A DNA stretch of 64,000 nt from assembly GCA_021780075.1 (NCBI GenBank), contig JAJXZL010000003.1, positions 31,442 through 95,441 on the forward strand, read 5' to 3'. Made by a program: the position numbers and the translations under genes. Below, in pieces: positions 50,804-60,519 of the stretch (position 1 is the stretch's first letter; every line of letters starts with the position of its first letter). The notes under the pieces were generated by a model that worked only from the letters and a program-made list of their open reading frames with translations, ran no database searches and had not been told where the DNA came from. Origin of the DNA: Acidobacteriota bacterium (GTDB lineage: Bacteria; Acidobacteriota; Terriglobia; Terriglobales; Acidobacteriaceae).

Positions 50804-52675
50804 GTGCGCGGAAACCCCGGCATGAAAGACGGCCGCTGTTTGGTTCCGTGGAAGCGCAGGCACAGCTTTGCCATACGCCTGGCGGGCTGCTTTCTCACAG
50901 TCGCGCTGGTCTCAGGATTCGTGGTTGCGTTCGAGCGGCCCGGAGCGGCGTCGAACATGCTCTGGATCGCGAACGGGGTGCTGTTGGCGTATCTTCTGCT
51001 GGCTCCTCGATGGCGCTGGCCGGCCTATCTGGCGACGGGCCTGGCGGCTGAACTGGTTGGAAGCACGCTTGTCGCCGGCCACTGGAAGCAGAATCTTCTG
51101 CTGACGCTCTTGAACCTTGCCGAGGTGACGATCAGCGCACGCCTGCTGAGAAGGCGATCTACTGATCTGCCTCAATTCACTGACAGCGGTTACCTGTTGC
51201 GATTTGCCGGCCTGGCCATTCTGGCTGGACCAGCAGTCATGGGGCTGGCATTTGCGGCGCTTGCGCTTCCCTTGCTCCACGCAAATCCTTACTCTTCGTT
51301 TCTCTCCTGGGTCATCGGCGACGGACTGGGAACCGCAGTGACCACGCCGGCCTGCGTCGCGATCTTTCGCACCGGCTTCAGAAGCGCATCCAAGGAACCC
51401 ATCGCGTGGCGTTTCCCTGTCCTGCTGTTCATCGTCACCCTAGTGGGCTTTTCCCAGACGCGAGTGCCCGTGCTTTTCCTTGCATATCCGCTGCTGGTGC
51501 TGATTCTTCTCCGCATGGGAATCGCCTGGGCATCGCTGGGCGCGTTGTTCGTTACCGTCACCGGCATCTATTTCACACTGCATGGGCATGGGCCACTGCT
51601 GATCGCAAAGACCCTCACCTCCGCGGCGCCGGTCATTCTGCTTCAGATCTACATTGCTTCGGGCATGTTCATGCTGTACAGCATTTCGATCGCTCTCGAC
51701 CGCCAGAAGGCCACTGAGCGTCGGCTTCAGCAGATTGTCTCGCTGCATCAGATCGTCACGGAGAACTCGCGCGACGTGATTATCATGGCGGATTTTGAGG
51801 AGCGGCGCAGCTACGTGTCTTCCGCCGCGCAAAGACTGGCGGGGTGGAGCCCGGAAGAGCTTCTGCGATTCAAGAGCCTGGAACTTGTGCATCCGGAAGA
51901 CCAGCCTGCAGCAGCAGCGGCTATGCGCGAGCTAAAGTCCGGACTGGAAGACATCATGATCGAGTGCCGGGTGCGCAAGCGCAGTGGGGACTACATCTGG
52001 GTGGAGGCCAGTCTTCGCGTGGTGCGCGATCCGGCCACAAGCGTTCCCACGGGAGTCCTGAACATGGTGCGGGACATCTCTGAGCGCAAGATAGCGGAGG
52101 AGGAATTGCGCGACGCCTACCGTGCAATTGAAGCGCTTGCAATAACGGACCCGCTGACCCGGCTGGCGAACCGACGCCGCTTTGACCAGTGCCTGACCAG
52201 TGAATGGCGGCGCGGAATGCGCGACTGCCAGGCGCTTTCCCTGCTCCTGATTGATGTGGACTTCTTCAAGCTGTACAACGACACGTACGGGCATCTGCGC
52301 GGCGATAGCTGCCTGAAGCAGATTGCCGAGTCCGCCATGGACGTGGTGACGAGGCCGGGAGACCTGGTGGCACGCTTTGGCGGCGAGGAGTTTGCCGTTG
52401 TGCTGCCGAACACGGACAAGGAAGGCGCGATGCAGGTGGCCGAAGAGATTTGCGCGTCGCTGCGCCGGCGCCGGCTGGACCACAAAGCTTCTCCCCTGGG
52501 CTGCGTAACCATCTCAGTGGGATGCGCCACGATGGTGCCCGGTCTGGGACAGCACTCCCCTGTGCTGATTCAGAAGGCGGATGACGCGCTCTACGCAGCC
52601 AAGAAGAATGGGAGAAACCAGGTGTATAGCGCGAACCCAGCGCATGCAGAGAGTGTGGTGCCACAGGCGAGTTGA
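50804..52675 (+). CDS. MASE1-PAS-GGDEF diguanylate cyclase
   Basis: This 623-residue inner-membrane protein makes cyclic di-GMP from two GTP. The N-terminal MASE1-like sensor has about eight hydrophobic segments (20-295), followed by a PAS/PAC domain (about 310-430, ENSRDVIIMADFEERRSYVSSAAQRLAGWSPEELL, ending NMVRDISERK) and the GGDEF domain (440-610). The active site is RFGGEEF and the product-inhibition I-site RPGD lies five residues before it, so both are intact. The start is GTG with GGAGG seven bases upstream. It stands alone, ending at a strong hairpin. Confidence 0.93.
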   Translation: MRGNPGMKDGRCLVPWKRRHSFAIRLAGCFLTVALVSGFVVAFERPGAASNMLWIANGVLLAYLLLAPRWRWPAYLATGLAAELVGSTLVAGHWKQNLLLTLLNLAEVTISARLLRRRSTDLPQFTDSGYLLRFAGLAILAGPAVMGLAFAALALPLLHANPYSSFLSWVIGDGLGTAVTTPACVAIFRTGFRSASKEPIAWRFPVLLFIVTLVGFSQTRVPVLFLAYPLLVLILLRMGIAWASLGALFVTVTGIYFTLHGHGPLLIAKTLTSAAPVILLQIYIASGMFMLYSISIALDRQKATERRLQQIVSLHQIVTENSRDVIIMADFEERRSYVSSAAQRLAGWSPEELLRFKSLELVHPEDQPAAAAAMRELKSGLEDIMIECRVRKRSGDYIWVEASLRVVRDPATSVPTGVLNMVRDISERKIAEEELRDAYRAIEALAITDPLTRLANRRRFDQCLTSEWRRGMRDCQALSLLLIDVDFFKLYNDTYGHLRGDSCLKQIAESAMDVVTRPGDLVARFGGEEFAVVLPNTDKEGAMQVAEEICASLRRRRLDHKASPLGCVTISVGCATMVPGLGQHSPVLIQKADDALYAAKKNGRNQVYSANPAHAESVVPQAS

Positions 52676-52682
52676 GGAGGGG

Positions 52683-52720
52683 CTCCATCCTTTTGCCGGG
52701 AAGAAGGCGAAAGGATGGAG
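52683..52720. terminator. hairpin between convergent GGDEF and secreted-protein genes
   Basis: A 15-bp stem with one G-T wobble (CTCCATCCTTTTGCC / GGCGAAAGGATGGAG) and an eight-base loop lies between two convergent stops. It lacks a clear U-tract but is the only terminator candidate there. Confidence 0.65.
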
Positions 52721-52745
52721 TCACGAAGTGCGGTGCTTCAGAGCT

Positions 52746-53705
52746 CTAGTGCACCATGCTCTGGAAGAGGGGAGACTTGAGAAGCTCGTTGAATCCAGAG
52801 TCGGATGTGGCGAAGTGAATGGCAAGCTGACCGGCGCTTGAAGTGACGTCTGTACCGCTCAGGGCCAGCTTTTCCGTGTCCGATCCGCTCATCTTCTTGT
52901 AGGCTACGGCAGCATTCAGCAGCGAAGACAGGGTGGCCGCCGCGAAGGCGTCGCCTGTAACGATGGTGAGGTCAAACTTGACGCCGTGCTGGAAGTCCAT
53001 CGAGTACCAGGAGGACAGAAGGCGTTTGCGCACTGAATCGTAGTCTGTCACGGAACCAGCCTGTCCCATGACCTGGCGCATCATGGTCTGTGTTCCCTTC
53101 TGGTCAAGGATGCTCCACAGCGGCTCGGAATCGACTGACTTCATCGCGTCCATCATCGTCCCGTTGCTCAGCAGGTTCGGCCCCAGGCCGTCGCGCACAT
53201 CAAGCGCCTGCTTCACTGCCGCTGATTCGCCAAAGACCATGGTGGAGGGGTCAACGAAGCAGAGGACCATGCCTGTCTTGCCCATGGGATAGATCTTGTT
53301 GTTGCGGATAATCTTAGGGCGCACCTTCTGCTTGCGGAAGTTGGCCAGAACATCGTCAATCGCGAACTGGCCCTGGGCAATGCCCACGGTCTGCAACTGG
53401 TCACTGGCCGAGTCTGGGCGGAAGAGTGCGAAGGCCAGCTGGTCCACGTCGTGGTTGTCATTAAGGCCGGACTTGCGCAAGGCGTCATCGAACTGCTTGA
53501 GATCGGGCGGCATCACGCGGTCGCGCAGTTGCATGGCGGTGTCGGAGTTCTGCATGGCGCGGTAATCGACGACTACCAACTGCTGTACCTCGTGCGGAAC
53601 AGCCGTACGGGCATCATTAGACAACTGCGCAGCATGAGCCGGCAGCACCATGGTTAGAAAAAGCGCTGAAATCGAAACACAAACCAGATTTCTCAACAAA
53701 TCCAT
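52746..53705 (-). CDS. secreted protein of unknown function
   Basis: This is a protein of about 319 residues with a signal peptide (NLVCVSISALFLTMVLPAHAA). The mature part has repeated alpha/beta-looking segments (HEVQQLVVVDYRAMQNSDTA, GMVLCFVDPSTMVFGESAAVKQALDVRDG, TIVTGDAFAAATLSSLLNAAVAYKKMSG), reminiscent of periplasmic proteins with two copies of one fold. I recognise no family. GGAGG touches the ATG at 53705; a TTG at 53699 has a better spacing of six bases and may be the true start. Confidence 0.75.
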   Translation of the reverse strand: MDLLRNLVCVSISALFLTMVLPAHAAQLSNDARTAVPHEVQQLVVVDYRAMQNSDTAMQLRDRVMPPDLKQFDDALRKSGLNDNHDVDQLAFALFRPDSASDQLQTVGIAQGQFAIDDVLANFRKQKVRPKIIRNNKIYPMGKTGMVLCFVDPSTMVFGESAAVKQALDVRDGLGPNLLSNGTMMDAMKSVDSEPLWSILDQKGTQTMMRQVMGQAGSVTDYDSVRKRLLSSWYSMDFQHGVKFDLTIVTGDAFAAATLSSLLNAAVAYKKMSGSDTEKLALSGTDVTSSAGQLAIHFATSDSGFNELLKSPLFQSMVH

Positions 53706-53973
53706 CCTCCGGGAATGCTTGACGGCATCGGGCGGCGTACCCTGGAGCCTCATTCCCTTGCCAGCCACGGCCTTCAACCTTTCTTAAAGCCGATCTGCCG
53801 GGGGTTGCCCAACAGGCCCAATAGAAAGCTGAAGCACGTTGCAGAAGGTTCCAGTTACTCACATTCGGTGCAGCTGCAGTCGAAAATGTGTGCCCATTCC
53901 TGCATCTTCAATTGTACTCACCGGGCAATTTGCCGGCACGCATCGCCACCTTAAGCGGTGCAGGTTGCTCCTC

Positions 53974-54885
53974 TTACGGCCAAGATAATGGGGCGGCCAG
54001 CCGCCGCTCCAGAATCTTGGTCTCATCGTCGAACCCGTTTAATTGACGCATCCACTCGCTATCCCGCTCACAGGCGGCTTCAGGAATCAGGCCAATCACC
54101 TCTCCCTCGGCCGGAGCGGCTTTGTGGCGGAGCGCGATTCGGGAGACCGTGTCGTAGACCAAGGAGATGGGTGTCGCCTCAAAGTCGGTGATGTTCATGG
54201 AAAGCTGGGCGCGCCCGTGAGCGAGCACGCCCATGGCCTTCACGCCCTTGTGGCCCCCGGCGGCGGCACGAATTTCGCGGGCGATGGCGCGCACCATGGC
54301 CACGTCGGCGGAGTCGAAGTAGATGTTATAGGCAACAAGGAACTTGCGTGCGCCCACAGCGCAGGCGCCGGCAGTGGGGTGCAGGCCGGGCCCGCCAAGA
54401 TCGGGGCGCTGGGCCGCGTCCTTGAGGACCGACTCCCTGAGTCCTTCGAACTGACCGCGGCGCACGTCCTCAAGGTTTGCGCGATCAGGCCTGGCTGCGG
54501 CAGCCTCATAGAAATACACGGGCACGCCGAATCGCTGCCAGATTTCGTGGCCGGCCTGACGGGCCAGCAGGACACACTGTTCCAGCTTGATGCCGGAGAT
54601 GGGCACAAAGGGGATAACGTCCGCCGCTCCGATGCGCGGATGGACGCCCTGCTGGGTGGTGAGATCAATGAGTTCGGCGGCCTTGCCCGCTCCTCTGACG
54701 GCAGACTCGACCACCGCCGCCGGAGTCCCAGCGATGGTGACCACCGAACGGTTGTGGTCTGCGTCCATTGACCAGTCGAGCAGGTGCGCCCCTTCCACGC
54801 GCATCGCAGACACGATGGCCTGGACACGCTGGGCATCTCGGCCCTCAGAGAAGTTGGGGACGCACTCAACCAAAGGACTGCTCAT
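53974..54885 (-). CDS. ftcD: glutamate formimidoyltransferase
   Basis: This enzyme moves the formimino group from N-formimidoyl-L-glutamate to tetrahydrofolate in histidine degradation. The 303-residue protein matches the formiminotransferase domain only, without the cyclodeaminase part: LVECVPNFSEGRDAQRV, DHNRSVVTIAG, HPRIGAADVIPFVPI, GGPGLHPTAGACAVGARKFLVAYN and LSMNITDFEATP. The conserved His is in QGVHPRIGA. It lies 16 bases after the PagL-like gene. No hut genes are nearby. Confidence 0.94.
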   Translation of the reverse strand: MSSPLVECVPNFSEGRDAQRVQAIVSAMRVEGAHLLDWSMDADHNRSVVTIAGTPAAVVESAVRGAGKAAELIDLTTQQGVHPRIGAADVIPFVPISGIKLEQCVLLARQAGHEIWQRFGVPVYFYEAAAARPDRANLEDVRRGQFEGLRESVLKDAAQRPDLGGPGLHPTAGACAVGARKFLVAYNIYFDSADVAMVRAIAREIRAAAGGHKGVKAMGVLAHGRAQLSMNITDFEATPISLVYDTVSRIALRHKAAPAEGEVIGLIPEAACERDSEWMRQLNGFDDETKILERRLAAPLSWP

Positions 54886-54901
54886 GCTTGCTCCAAGCCT
54901 G

Positions 54902-55621
54902 CTACTTCCAGAAGGTGTAGCCCACCTGAATCTGGATGCTGGCGTTTACGCCGGGGTTGCGGTCGCCCAGCGAGGCCGAGGAGATATGCTCGCCGTTCAC
55001 GCCCAGATCAATCGACCTTTTGGGGCGGATGAAGTAGTGGAAGCCGCCGCCGCCCTGCGGCGAGAAGTTGAAAACGGAGGTTCCTCCAGGAGTGCCGTGC
55101 GGCACGAGTTCGTCCGGGGGAAACTTGTGCGTGGTGTAGATAAGCCCGCCCGCGGCCTGAAACCAAGGCTGAAAACGTCGCGAACGGGTCAGGAAGTTCC
55201 AGCGAAAGATGACCGGCGTGAGACTGACGCCGGTGTAGGTTCCGCCGCCGACCGGCGCCACAAACGGCTGTCCCAGGTAAGTGAAGAGCTGCTGGTGCGG
55301 TGGCGGCGTGTAGGCCTGCCAAAGGGGCATGATGTTGCCGGCATACTCGAACTGGCCGGAGAAGATTCCGAGATGCAGCACCGGCGTGAGCACCTTACCC
55401 AATTGAAAGCCGGTATTGAAGAACTTGAAACTATCGCGGTTGCCCAGGCCCGTACCCCAGTTGACAAAGGGGCCGTACTCCCAGCTGCGGGCGTCACGAA
55501 CCTGCGCCACGGGGTTCACCGCGGCCTCATTCCCGTTTTTTGCTGCGCTCCCTGTCGATTGAGCTGCAGCCACAGTGCTTGCCATCAAAACCAGCAAAAA
55601 GAAAGATACGATTCGGCTCAA
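54902..55621 (-). CDS. PagL-type lipid A 3-O-deacylase/acyloxyacyl hydrolase-like outer-membrane protein
   Basis: This protein of about 239 residues has a signal peptide (RIVSFFLLVLMASTVAAAQS) and a beta-barrel pattern ending in aromatic residues (VGYTFWK). Near the C-terminus GEHISSASLGDRNPGVN fits the PagL catalytic His-Ser pair (His212 and Ser214). PagL-family enzymes remove the 3-O acyl chain of lipid A in the outer membrane. The predicted start is TTG at 55621 with GGGAA about seven bases upstream; the longer frame runs through the yebC terminator. lpxD in the window shows that the substrate type exists. Confidence 0.8.
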   Translation of the reverse strand: MSRIVSFFLLVLMASTVAAAQSTGSAAKNGNEAAVNPVAQVRDARSWEYGPFVNWGTGLGNRDSFKFFNTGFQLGKVLTPVLHLGIFSGQFEYAGNIMPLWQAYTPPPHQQLFTYLGQPFVAPVGGGTYTGVSLTPVIFRWNFLTRSRRFQPWFQAAGGLIYTTHKFPPDELVPHGTPGGTSVFNFSPQGGGGFHYFIRPKRSIDLGVNGEHISSASLGDRNPGVNASIQIQVGYTFWK

Positions 55622-55664
55622 CTTGTTTCCCTTCCCGGGGTCAGGTCTTGCGGTATCCCATAAA

Positions 55665-55689
55665 AAGGCCGCCACAACCGGGCGGCCTT
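55665..55689 (-). terminator. terminator after yebC
   Basis: A 9-bp stem AAGGCCGCC / GGCGGCCTT with a seven-base loop is followed on the minus strand by TTTTTAT. It lies 24 bases beyond the yebC stop. Confidence 0.85.
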
Positions 55690-55713
55690 ATTCGATGCCC
55701 ATTCGATAGCGGA

Positions 55714-56463
<750 letters not shown>

Positions 56464-56666
56464 GAGAACCTCAGTGATGGTGAAAAATGCCGGCGCGGAG
56501 CGCGCCTGACCTTGTGAGTATATCACTTGGGACCGTGACAAGTTGAGGGAGTGAAACCCTGAAAAGTGCCCTTCGAGGCCCCGCTGACACCCGGGCAAAA
56601 GTGGCATCCAATAGAATGGACGCCAGTCCTATCTCTTCCCCGAGACCACAGATCCAAGGAGTGCGC

Positions 56667-57452
56667 TTGAAGTACTTTCTCTCTGTCTTTCTTGCGATGG
56701 GTGTATTTCTGGGCGCAGCTCATGCCCAGGGCAACTACGAGATTCAAGTCTACGGTTCGAGCACCGAACCGCCGAAGAGCCTGATGACGGAGTTGCACTC
56801 AAACTTCACCGCCGACGGGCAGCGCTACTTCATCAACGGCGTGGCCCCCACCTATCGCGCCGAGCACGAGACCATCGAACTCACCGAGGGCGTCACGAAC
56901 TGGTCCGAAGTGGGCTTCTACATCTTCACCAGTGAGCAGAGCGGCACTGGCATACAGTGGGTGGGCGACCACATCCGGCCCAGGGTGCGCGTGCCGGATA
57001 GCTGGCACTGGCCGGTGGGCGCGAGCCTCTCGGCGGAAGTTGGATACCAGCGGGCCTTCTTCGACCGCGATACGTGGACGCTGGAGATACGCCCCATCAT
57101 CGACAAGCAGGTGGGACGCTGGTACTACGCCGTCAACCCTGTGCTTGATCGCACGCTTCATGGGCCAGATGTGAAACTGGGGCTTGATTTCTCGCCTGCG
57201 GCAAAGATCAGTTACGACTTCACCAAGGTCATTGCAGGTGGGCTGGAGTACTACGCCGACTACGGAAGCATCACCAACATCGCCAGCCTGCACAACCAGC
57301 AGCAGCAGTTCTTCCCTGCCGTGGACCTGAATGTATCGCCGAAATGGGAGATCAACTTTGGAGTGGGTATCGGTCCCACGGCAGCGACGGATCACTGGAT
57401 CATCAAGGGGATCCTGGGGCGACATTTTGACTGGGGCAAGTGGAAGCGGTAG
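56667..57452 (+). CDS. secreted beta-barrel-like protein of unknown function
   Basis: This 261-residue protein has a signal peptide (KYFLSVFLAMGVFLGAAHAQ) and alternating beta-strands that look like an outer-membrane barrel or a periplasmic sandwich (NWSEVGFYIFTSEQSG, WTLEIRPIIDKQVGRWYYAVNPVLDRTL, INFGVGIGPTAATDHWIIKGILGRHFDWGKW). The N-terminal YEIQVYGSSTEPP suggests a typical Acidobacteria secreted protein. The function is unknown. The predicted start is TTG at 56667 with AAGGAG five bases upstream. Confidence 0.78.
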   Translation: MKYFLSVFLAMGVFLGAAHAQGNYEIQVYGSSTEPPKSLMTELHSNFTADGQRYFINGVAPTYRAEHETIELTEGVTNWSEVGFYIFTSEQSGTGIQWVGDHIRPRVRVPDSWHWPVGASLSAEVGYQRAFFDRDTWTLEIRPIIDKQVGRWYYAVNPVLDRTLHGPDVKLGLDFSPAAKISYDFTKVIAGGLEYYADYGSITNIASLHNQQQQFFPAVDLNVSPKWEINFGVGIGPTAATDHWIIKGILGRHFDWGKWKR

Positions 57453-57454
57453 GC

Positions 57455-58579
57455 CTAGCCCACCAGTTCAAAGGCGCGAATCGCTTCCTTGCGCACGGTC
57501 AGGCGTTCGATGAGGTCGGCGCGGACTTCGTAGCCGCGGCCCGGGGTGTCGGGAATCTCGATTTGACCTTGCGACGTGACGGTGACCTCAGGCTCGATGA
57601 TGTCTTCCTTCCAGTAGCGGGCCGAGGCGGAAACGTCGCCGGGGAGCGAGAAATTTTCAAGCGTGGAGAGCGCAATGTTGTGTGCGCGGCCAATGCCGGA
57701 CTCAAGCATGCCACCGCACCAGACGGGGATTCCGCGCTCCTGCGCCGCGTTGTGCACGGCGATGGCCTCAGAGAATCCGCCAACGCGGCCCAGCTTGATG
57801 TTGATGATGCGGCAGGACTCCATCTCGATGGCCGCCAGCGCGTCGCGGCGGTTGTGAATCGATTCGTCGAGGCAGATGGCCGTGTTGAGACGCTTTTGCA
57901 ACATGGAATGATAGAAGAAGTCATCGTGCCAGAGAGGCTGCTCAATCATCAGCAGATCAAAGGCGTCGAAGCTGACGAGGTGCTCAATATCGCGCAGCCG
58001 GTAGGCAGAGTTGGCGTCACAACTGAGAGTGATCCCCGGCCAGCGGTGGCGGACACGCTCGAAGACCTCTACATCCCAGCCGGGTTTGCACTTCAGCTTG
58101 ATGCGCTGATAGCCGGCGGCCAGCTCCTTCTCAATGACCGCCAGCAGTTCAGGGATGGAAGGCTGAATACCGAGCGATACACCGCACGGAATGGTATCGC
58201 GCACGCCGCCGAGGAGCCGGGATAGCGAGATACCTTCACGCTGCGCCTCAAGATCCCAGATGGCGTTTTCGAGGGCAGCCTTGGCCATGCGATGGCCGCG
58301 GACCTTGTGGAAGATGCGCGGGCACTGGCCGCCGTGTTCGGGCGACTCGGTGGCCAGCATGGGGCCGAGTTCGTTGAGGAGCACCTGCCATGCCGTATCC
58401 GTGGATTCCGACGAGAAGTACGGATGCTCGCCCGCAGTGCACTCGCCCCAGCCGGTGAGGCCCTCGGAGTGTATCTCGGCAAGCAGGATTCTGCGGTCGC
58501 GGGTGGCGCCAAAGCTGGTTTCAAACGGGCGGACCAAGGGCAGGTGCAATTCACGCAGTATGATTCCGTCGATTTTCAT
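57455..58579 (-). CDS. enolase-superfamily OSBS / N-succinylamino-acid racemase
   Basis: This is a 374-residue enzyme of the MenC group of the enolase superfamily. The catalytic pair is the KxK at Lys161/Lys163 (RIKLKCKPG) and Lys262 (NIKLGRVGG); metal ligands are Asp188 (CDANSAY), Glu213 (IEQPL) and Asp238 (CLDESI). The GGMLESGIGRAHN segment is typical of o-succinylbenzoate synthase/N-succinylamino-acid racemase bifunctional enzymes. No men genes are near. A GNAT gene follows on the same strand but 84 bases upstream, as in known racemase clusters, so racemisation of N-succinylamino acids is a serious alternative to menaquinone synthesis. Confidence 0.88.
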   Translation of the reverse strand: MKIDGIILRELHLPLVRPFETSFGATRDRRILLAEIHSEGLTGWGECTAGEHPYFSSESTDTAWQVLLNELGPMLATESPEHGGQCPRIFHKVRGHRMAKAALENAIWDLEAQREGISLSRLLGGVRDTIPCGVSLGIQPSIPELLAVIEKELAAGYQRIKLKCKPGWDVEVFERVRHRWPGITLSCDANSAYRLRDIEHLVSFDAFDLLMIEQPLWHDDFFYHSMLQKRLNTAICLDESIHNRRDALAAIEMESCRIINIKLGRVGGFSEAIAVHNAAQERGIPVWCGGMLESGIGRAHNIALSTLENFSLPGDVSASARYWKEDIIEPEVTVTSQGQIEIPDTPGRGYEVRADLIERLTVRKEAIRAFELVG

Positions 58580-58663
58580 AAGGTGTGCTTTCCTTCAGAC
58601 ATCGGCAATCGTCGAGCTTGCTCTTCATTCAATGTGTAGCATCCGAGATCGGATGGATGCTGG

Positions 58664-59458
58664 TTAAACCAACTCCGTCTCGGTGGGAAAACCGAGTTCG
58701 AAGACTCCATTTCCTTCCGCGTCGCGGGAGTAGCCGAGTACGGCCAAACCCTGTGAAAATGCCTGCTGAAACTTGCTGCGATTCTCCAACTGCACGGCGA
58801 TGGCACGCTCCCGCTCTGCTTCAGAGGCCTTCCATTCATAGATGGAGGCTGGGACAAGGATGCGCTCCTCGATGGTGTGTTCGGCACTGGGACGGCCTTC
58901 AAGAATGGCCGCCACCCTGGATGAATCGAGATGCCACTCCGCCACAAGGCGGTCGGTTGGCAGCCCCGCTTGCAATCGAGATGAGGATACACCATAGAAA
59001 TCCACGTAGTAACGGCGAACAATGGCGCCCAGCTTGTGAATATTCAAATGGGCGTTGCGTATCTCCAGCGGGTCAAAGGTCCACTCCATGTGGCGGATGC
59101 CGCGTGAAAGCGCCTCATGCCGTTGCTCCAGCTTGAGTTGTGCGCCAAGGCCGCGATTACGGTAGGGCGGGCGCACGGCCAGCATGTGGGAGTGGAGATA
59201 AGGCTGCGGGGCGCGAGGCTCGGCTTTTATGCCGGGGAAAGACATGGCGAAACCGATGAGCGACTCTGGCCCGCCGTTCGGCGCTGCTCCGGGCAGATCG
59301 GTGTCAAAAGCGCCGATGACCTGGCCGCCGATTTTCTGCGCAACCAGGAAGGCTTTGCGCGGAATGACATCGCTGAGGTCGTAGCCCCAGGTATCAATTT
59401 GGAGCTGGACGCAGGCCTCGAACTCATCGAAGCCCGAGCAGGAGCGGATAACGATCAT
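58664..59458 (-). CDS. GNAT-like acyltransferase (COG3375-like) paired with the racemase
   Basis: This 264-residue protein has the GNAT core: MIVIRSCSGFDEFEACVQLQIDTWGYD, then the acyl-CoA loop region HMLAVRPPYRNRGLGAQLKLEQR and the downstream MEWTFDPLEIRNAHLNIHKLGAIVRRYYVDFYG, the last a hallmark of COG3375. Members next to N-succinylamino-acid racemases were shown to be D-amino-acid N-succinyltransferases in Geobacillus. It overlaps mazG by four bases and precedes the racemase gene. Confidence 0.83.
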   Translation of the reverse strand: MIVIRSCSGFDEFEACVQLQIDTWGYDLSDVIPRKAFLVAQKIGGQVIGAFDTDLPGAAPNGGPESLIGFAMSFPGIKAEPRAPQPYLHSHMLAVRPPYRNRGLGAQLKLEQRHEALSRGIRHMEWTFDPLEIRNAHLNIHKLGAIVRRYYVDFYGVSSSRLQAGLPTDRLVAEWHLDSSRVAAILEGRPSAEHTIEERILVPASIYEWKASEAERERAIAVQLENRSKFQQAFSQGLAVLGYSRDAEGNGVFELGFPTETELV

Positions 59459-60417
59459 GGCTGGCTCTCCGGCTGCGCATGCTGAACAGTGGTGGAATCT
59501 GCTTCTTCGGCAAGCTTTCGCTTGGCCTGTGCCCAGAGCGCTTCGAGCTCGTCCGGGGAGAGATCTTCGAGCGGGCGCGCGGAGTCCCGCTCCATCTGAC
59601 GGAAGCGTTGGCGAAAGCGCAGATTGCAGCCGCGCAATGCCATCTCGGCATCGACACCGAGGTGACGGCCTAGATTCACGACGGTAAAGAGCAGGTCGCC
59701 GAGCTCGGCTTCAACGGCGGGTTTACGCGCGGGATCGGCAGAGGCAGCTTCCGCCTCCAACTCGGCGGTTTCTTCGGCCAGCTTGGGAAGCAGGTCGCGC
59801 CAATGGGGCCAGTCAAAGCCGGACTTGGCGGCCTTGGAGCCAAGCTTCGCCGCCTCCGCCAGTGCGGGCATGGCGCGATGTACCGCGTCGAGGCGGGAGG
59901 ATGACTCTGCCCCCGGCTTCGGCTTCTTCTCGGCGGCTTTGATTTCTTCCCAGTTGCGCAGCACGGCGGCAGAGGAACCCTCGACAGCGGCATCGACCTC
60001 GGCCTGATTGCCAGCGGCGCGCGAGGCTTCTTCGCCGAAGACATGAGGATGACGGCGGACGAGCTTGCGGTTCAGGTGGTCGAGCACATCGGCGATGGTG
60101 AAGTGGCCTTCGTTGGCGGCCATTTCCGCGTAGAAGAGCACCTGCAGCAGCAGGTCGCCGAGTTCTTCCGCGAGATGCGGAAAGTCGCGCCGCTCGATGG
60201 CGTCGAAGACCTCGTAGGCTTCTTCCAAGGTGTATTTGCGGATCGAGTCGAATGACTGCTCGCGGTCCCAGGGGCAGCCATCGGGGGCACGCAGGCGGGC
60301 CATGATGGCCACCGATTGCTCAAACAGGGTCGCCGCCCGCGCCGGATCGGTAGTGACTGCCAAGCTGGGAGCGTTGGAAGAAGACTGAGGACTGTGTGCG
60401 TCTCGTGCGCCGTCCAT
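59455..60417 (-). CDS. mazG: MazG nucleoside triphosphate pyrophosphohydrolase
   Basis: MazG hydrolyses NTPs and dNTPs to monophosphates and is thought to clear abnormal nucleotides. The 320-residue protein has two MazG domains: the first with LEEAYEVFDAIERRDFPHLAEELGDLLLQVLFYAEMA (metal-binding EExxE and EExxD), the second with LAEETAELEAEA and EAELGDLLFTVVNLGRHLGVDAE. The linker is Lys/Pro-rich and longer than in E. coli. The stop overlaps the GNAT gene (ATGA). It is divergent from the prepilin peptidase. Confidence 0.94.
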   Translation of the reverse strand: MDGARDAHSPQSSSNAPSLAVTTDPARAATLFEQSVAIMARLRAPDGCPWDREQSFDSIRKYTLEEAYEVFDAIERRDFPHLAEELGDLLLQVLFYAEMAANEGHFTIADVLDHLNRKLVRRHPHVFGEEASRAAGNQAEVDAAVEGSSAAVLRNWEEIKAAEKKPKPGAESSSRLDAVHRAMPALAEAAKLGSKAAKSGFDWPHWRDLLPKLAEETAELEAEAASADPARKPAVEAELGDLLFTVVNLGRHLGVDAEMALRGCNLRFRQRFRQMERDSARPLEDLSPDELEALWAQAKRKLAEEADSTTVQHAQPESQP

Positions 60418-60502
60418 TGGTTCTAGTGTAAACCGCGAGGCAAGTGCGTATTCCGCAGGGTGGTGCGCGAGCGGCGCGGCGCACTTCGGCGTCTGCCAAA
60501 CG

Positions 60503-60508
60503 TATACT
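60503..60508 (+). promoter_or_regulatory. possible -10 box of the prepilin peptidase gene
   Basis: TATACT stands 11 bases before the ATG at 60520, so transcription would begin about five bases upstream of the coding sequence. No Shine-Dalgarno is visible. The -35 region is poor. Confidence 0.35.
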
Positions 60509-60519
60509 CAAGCTCGCGC

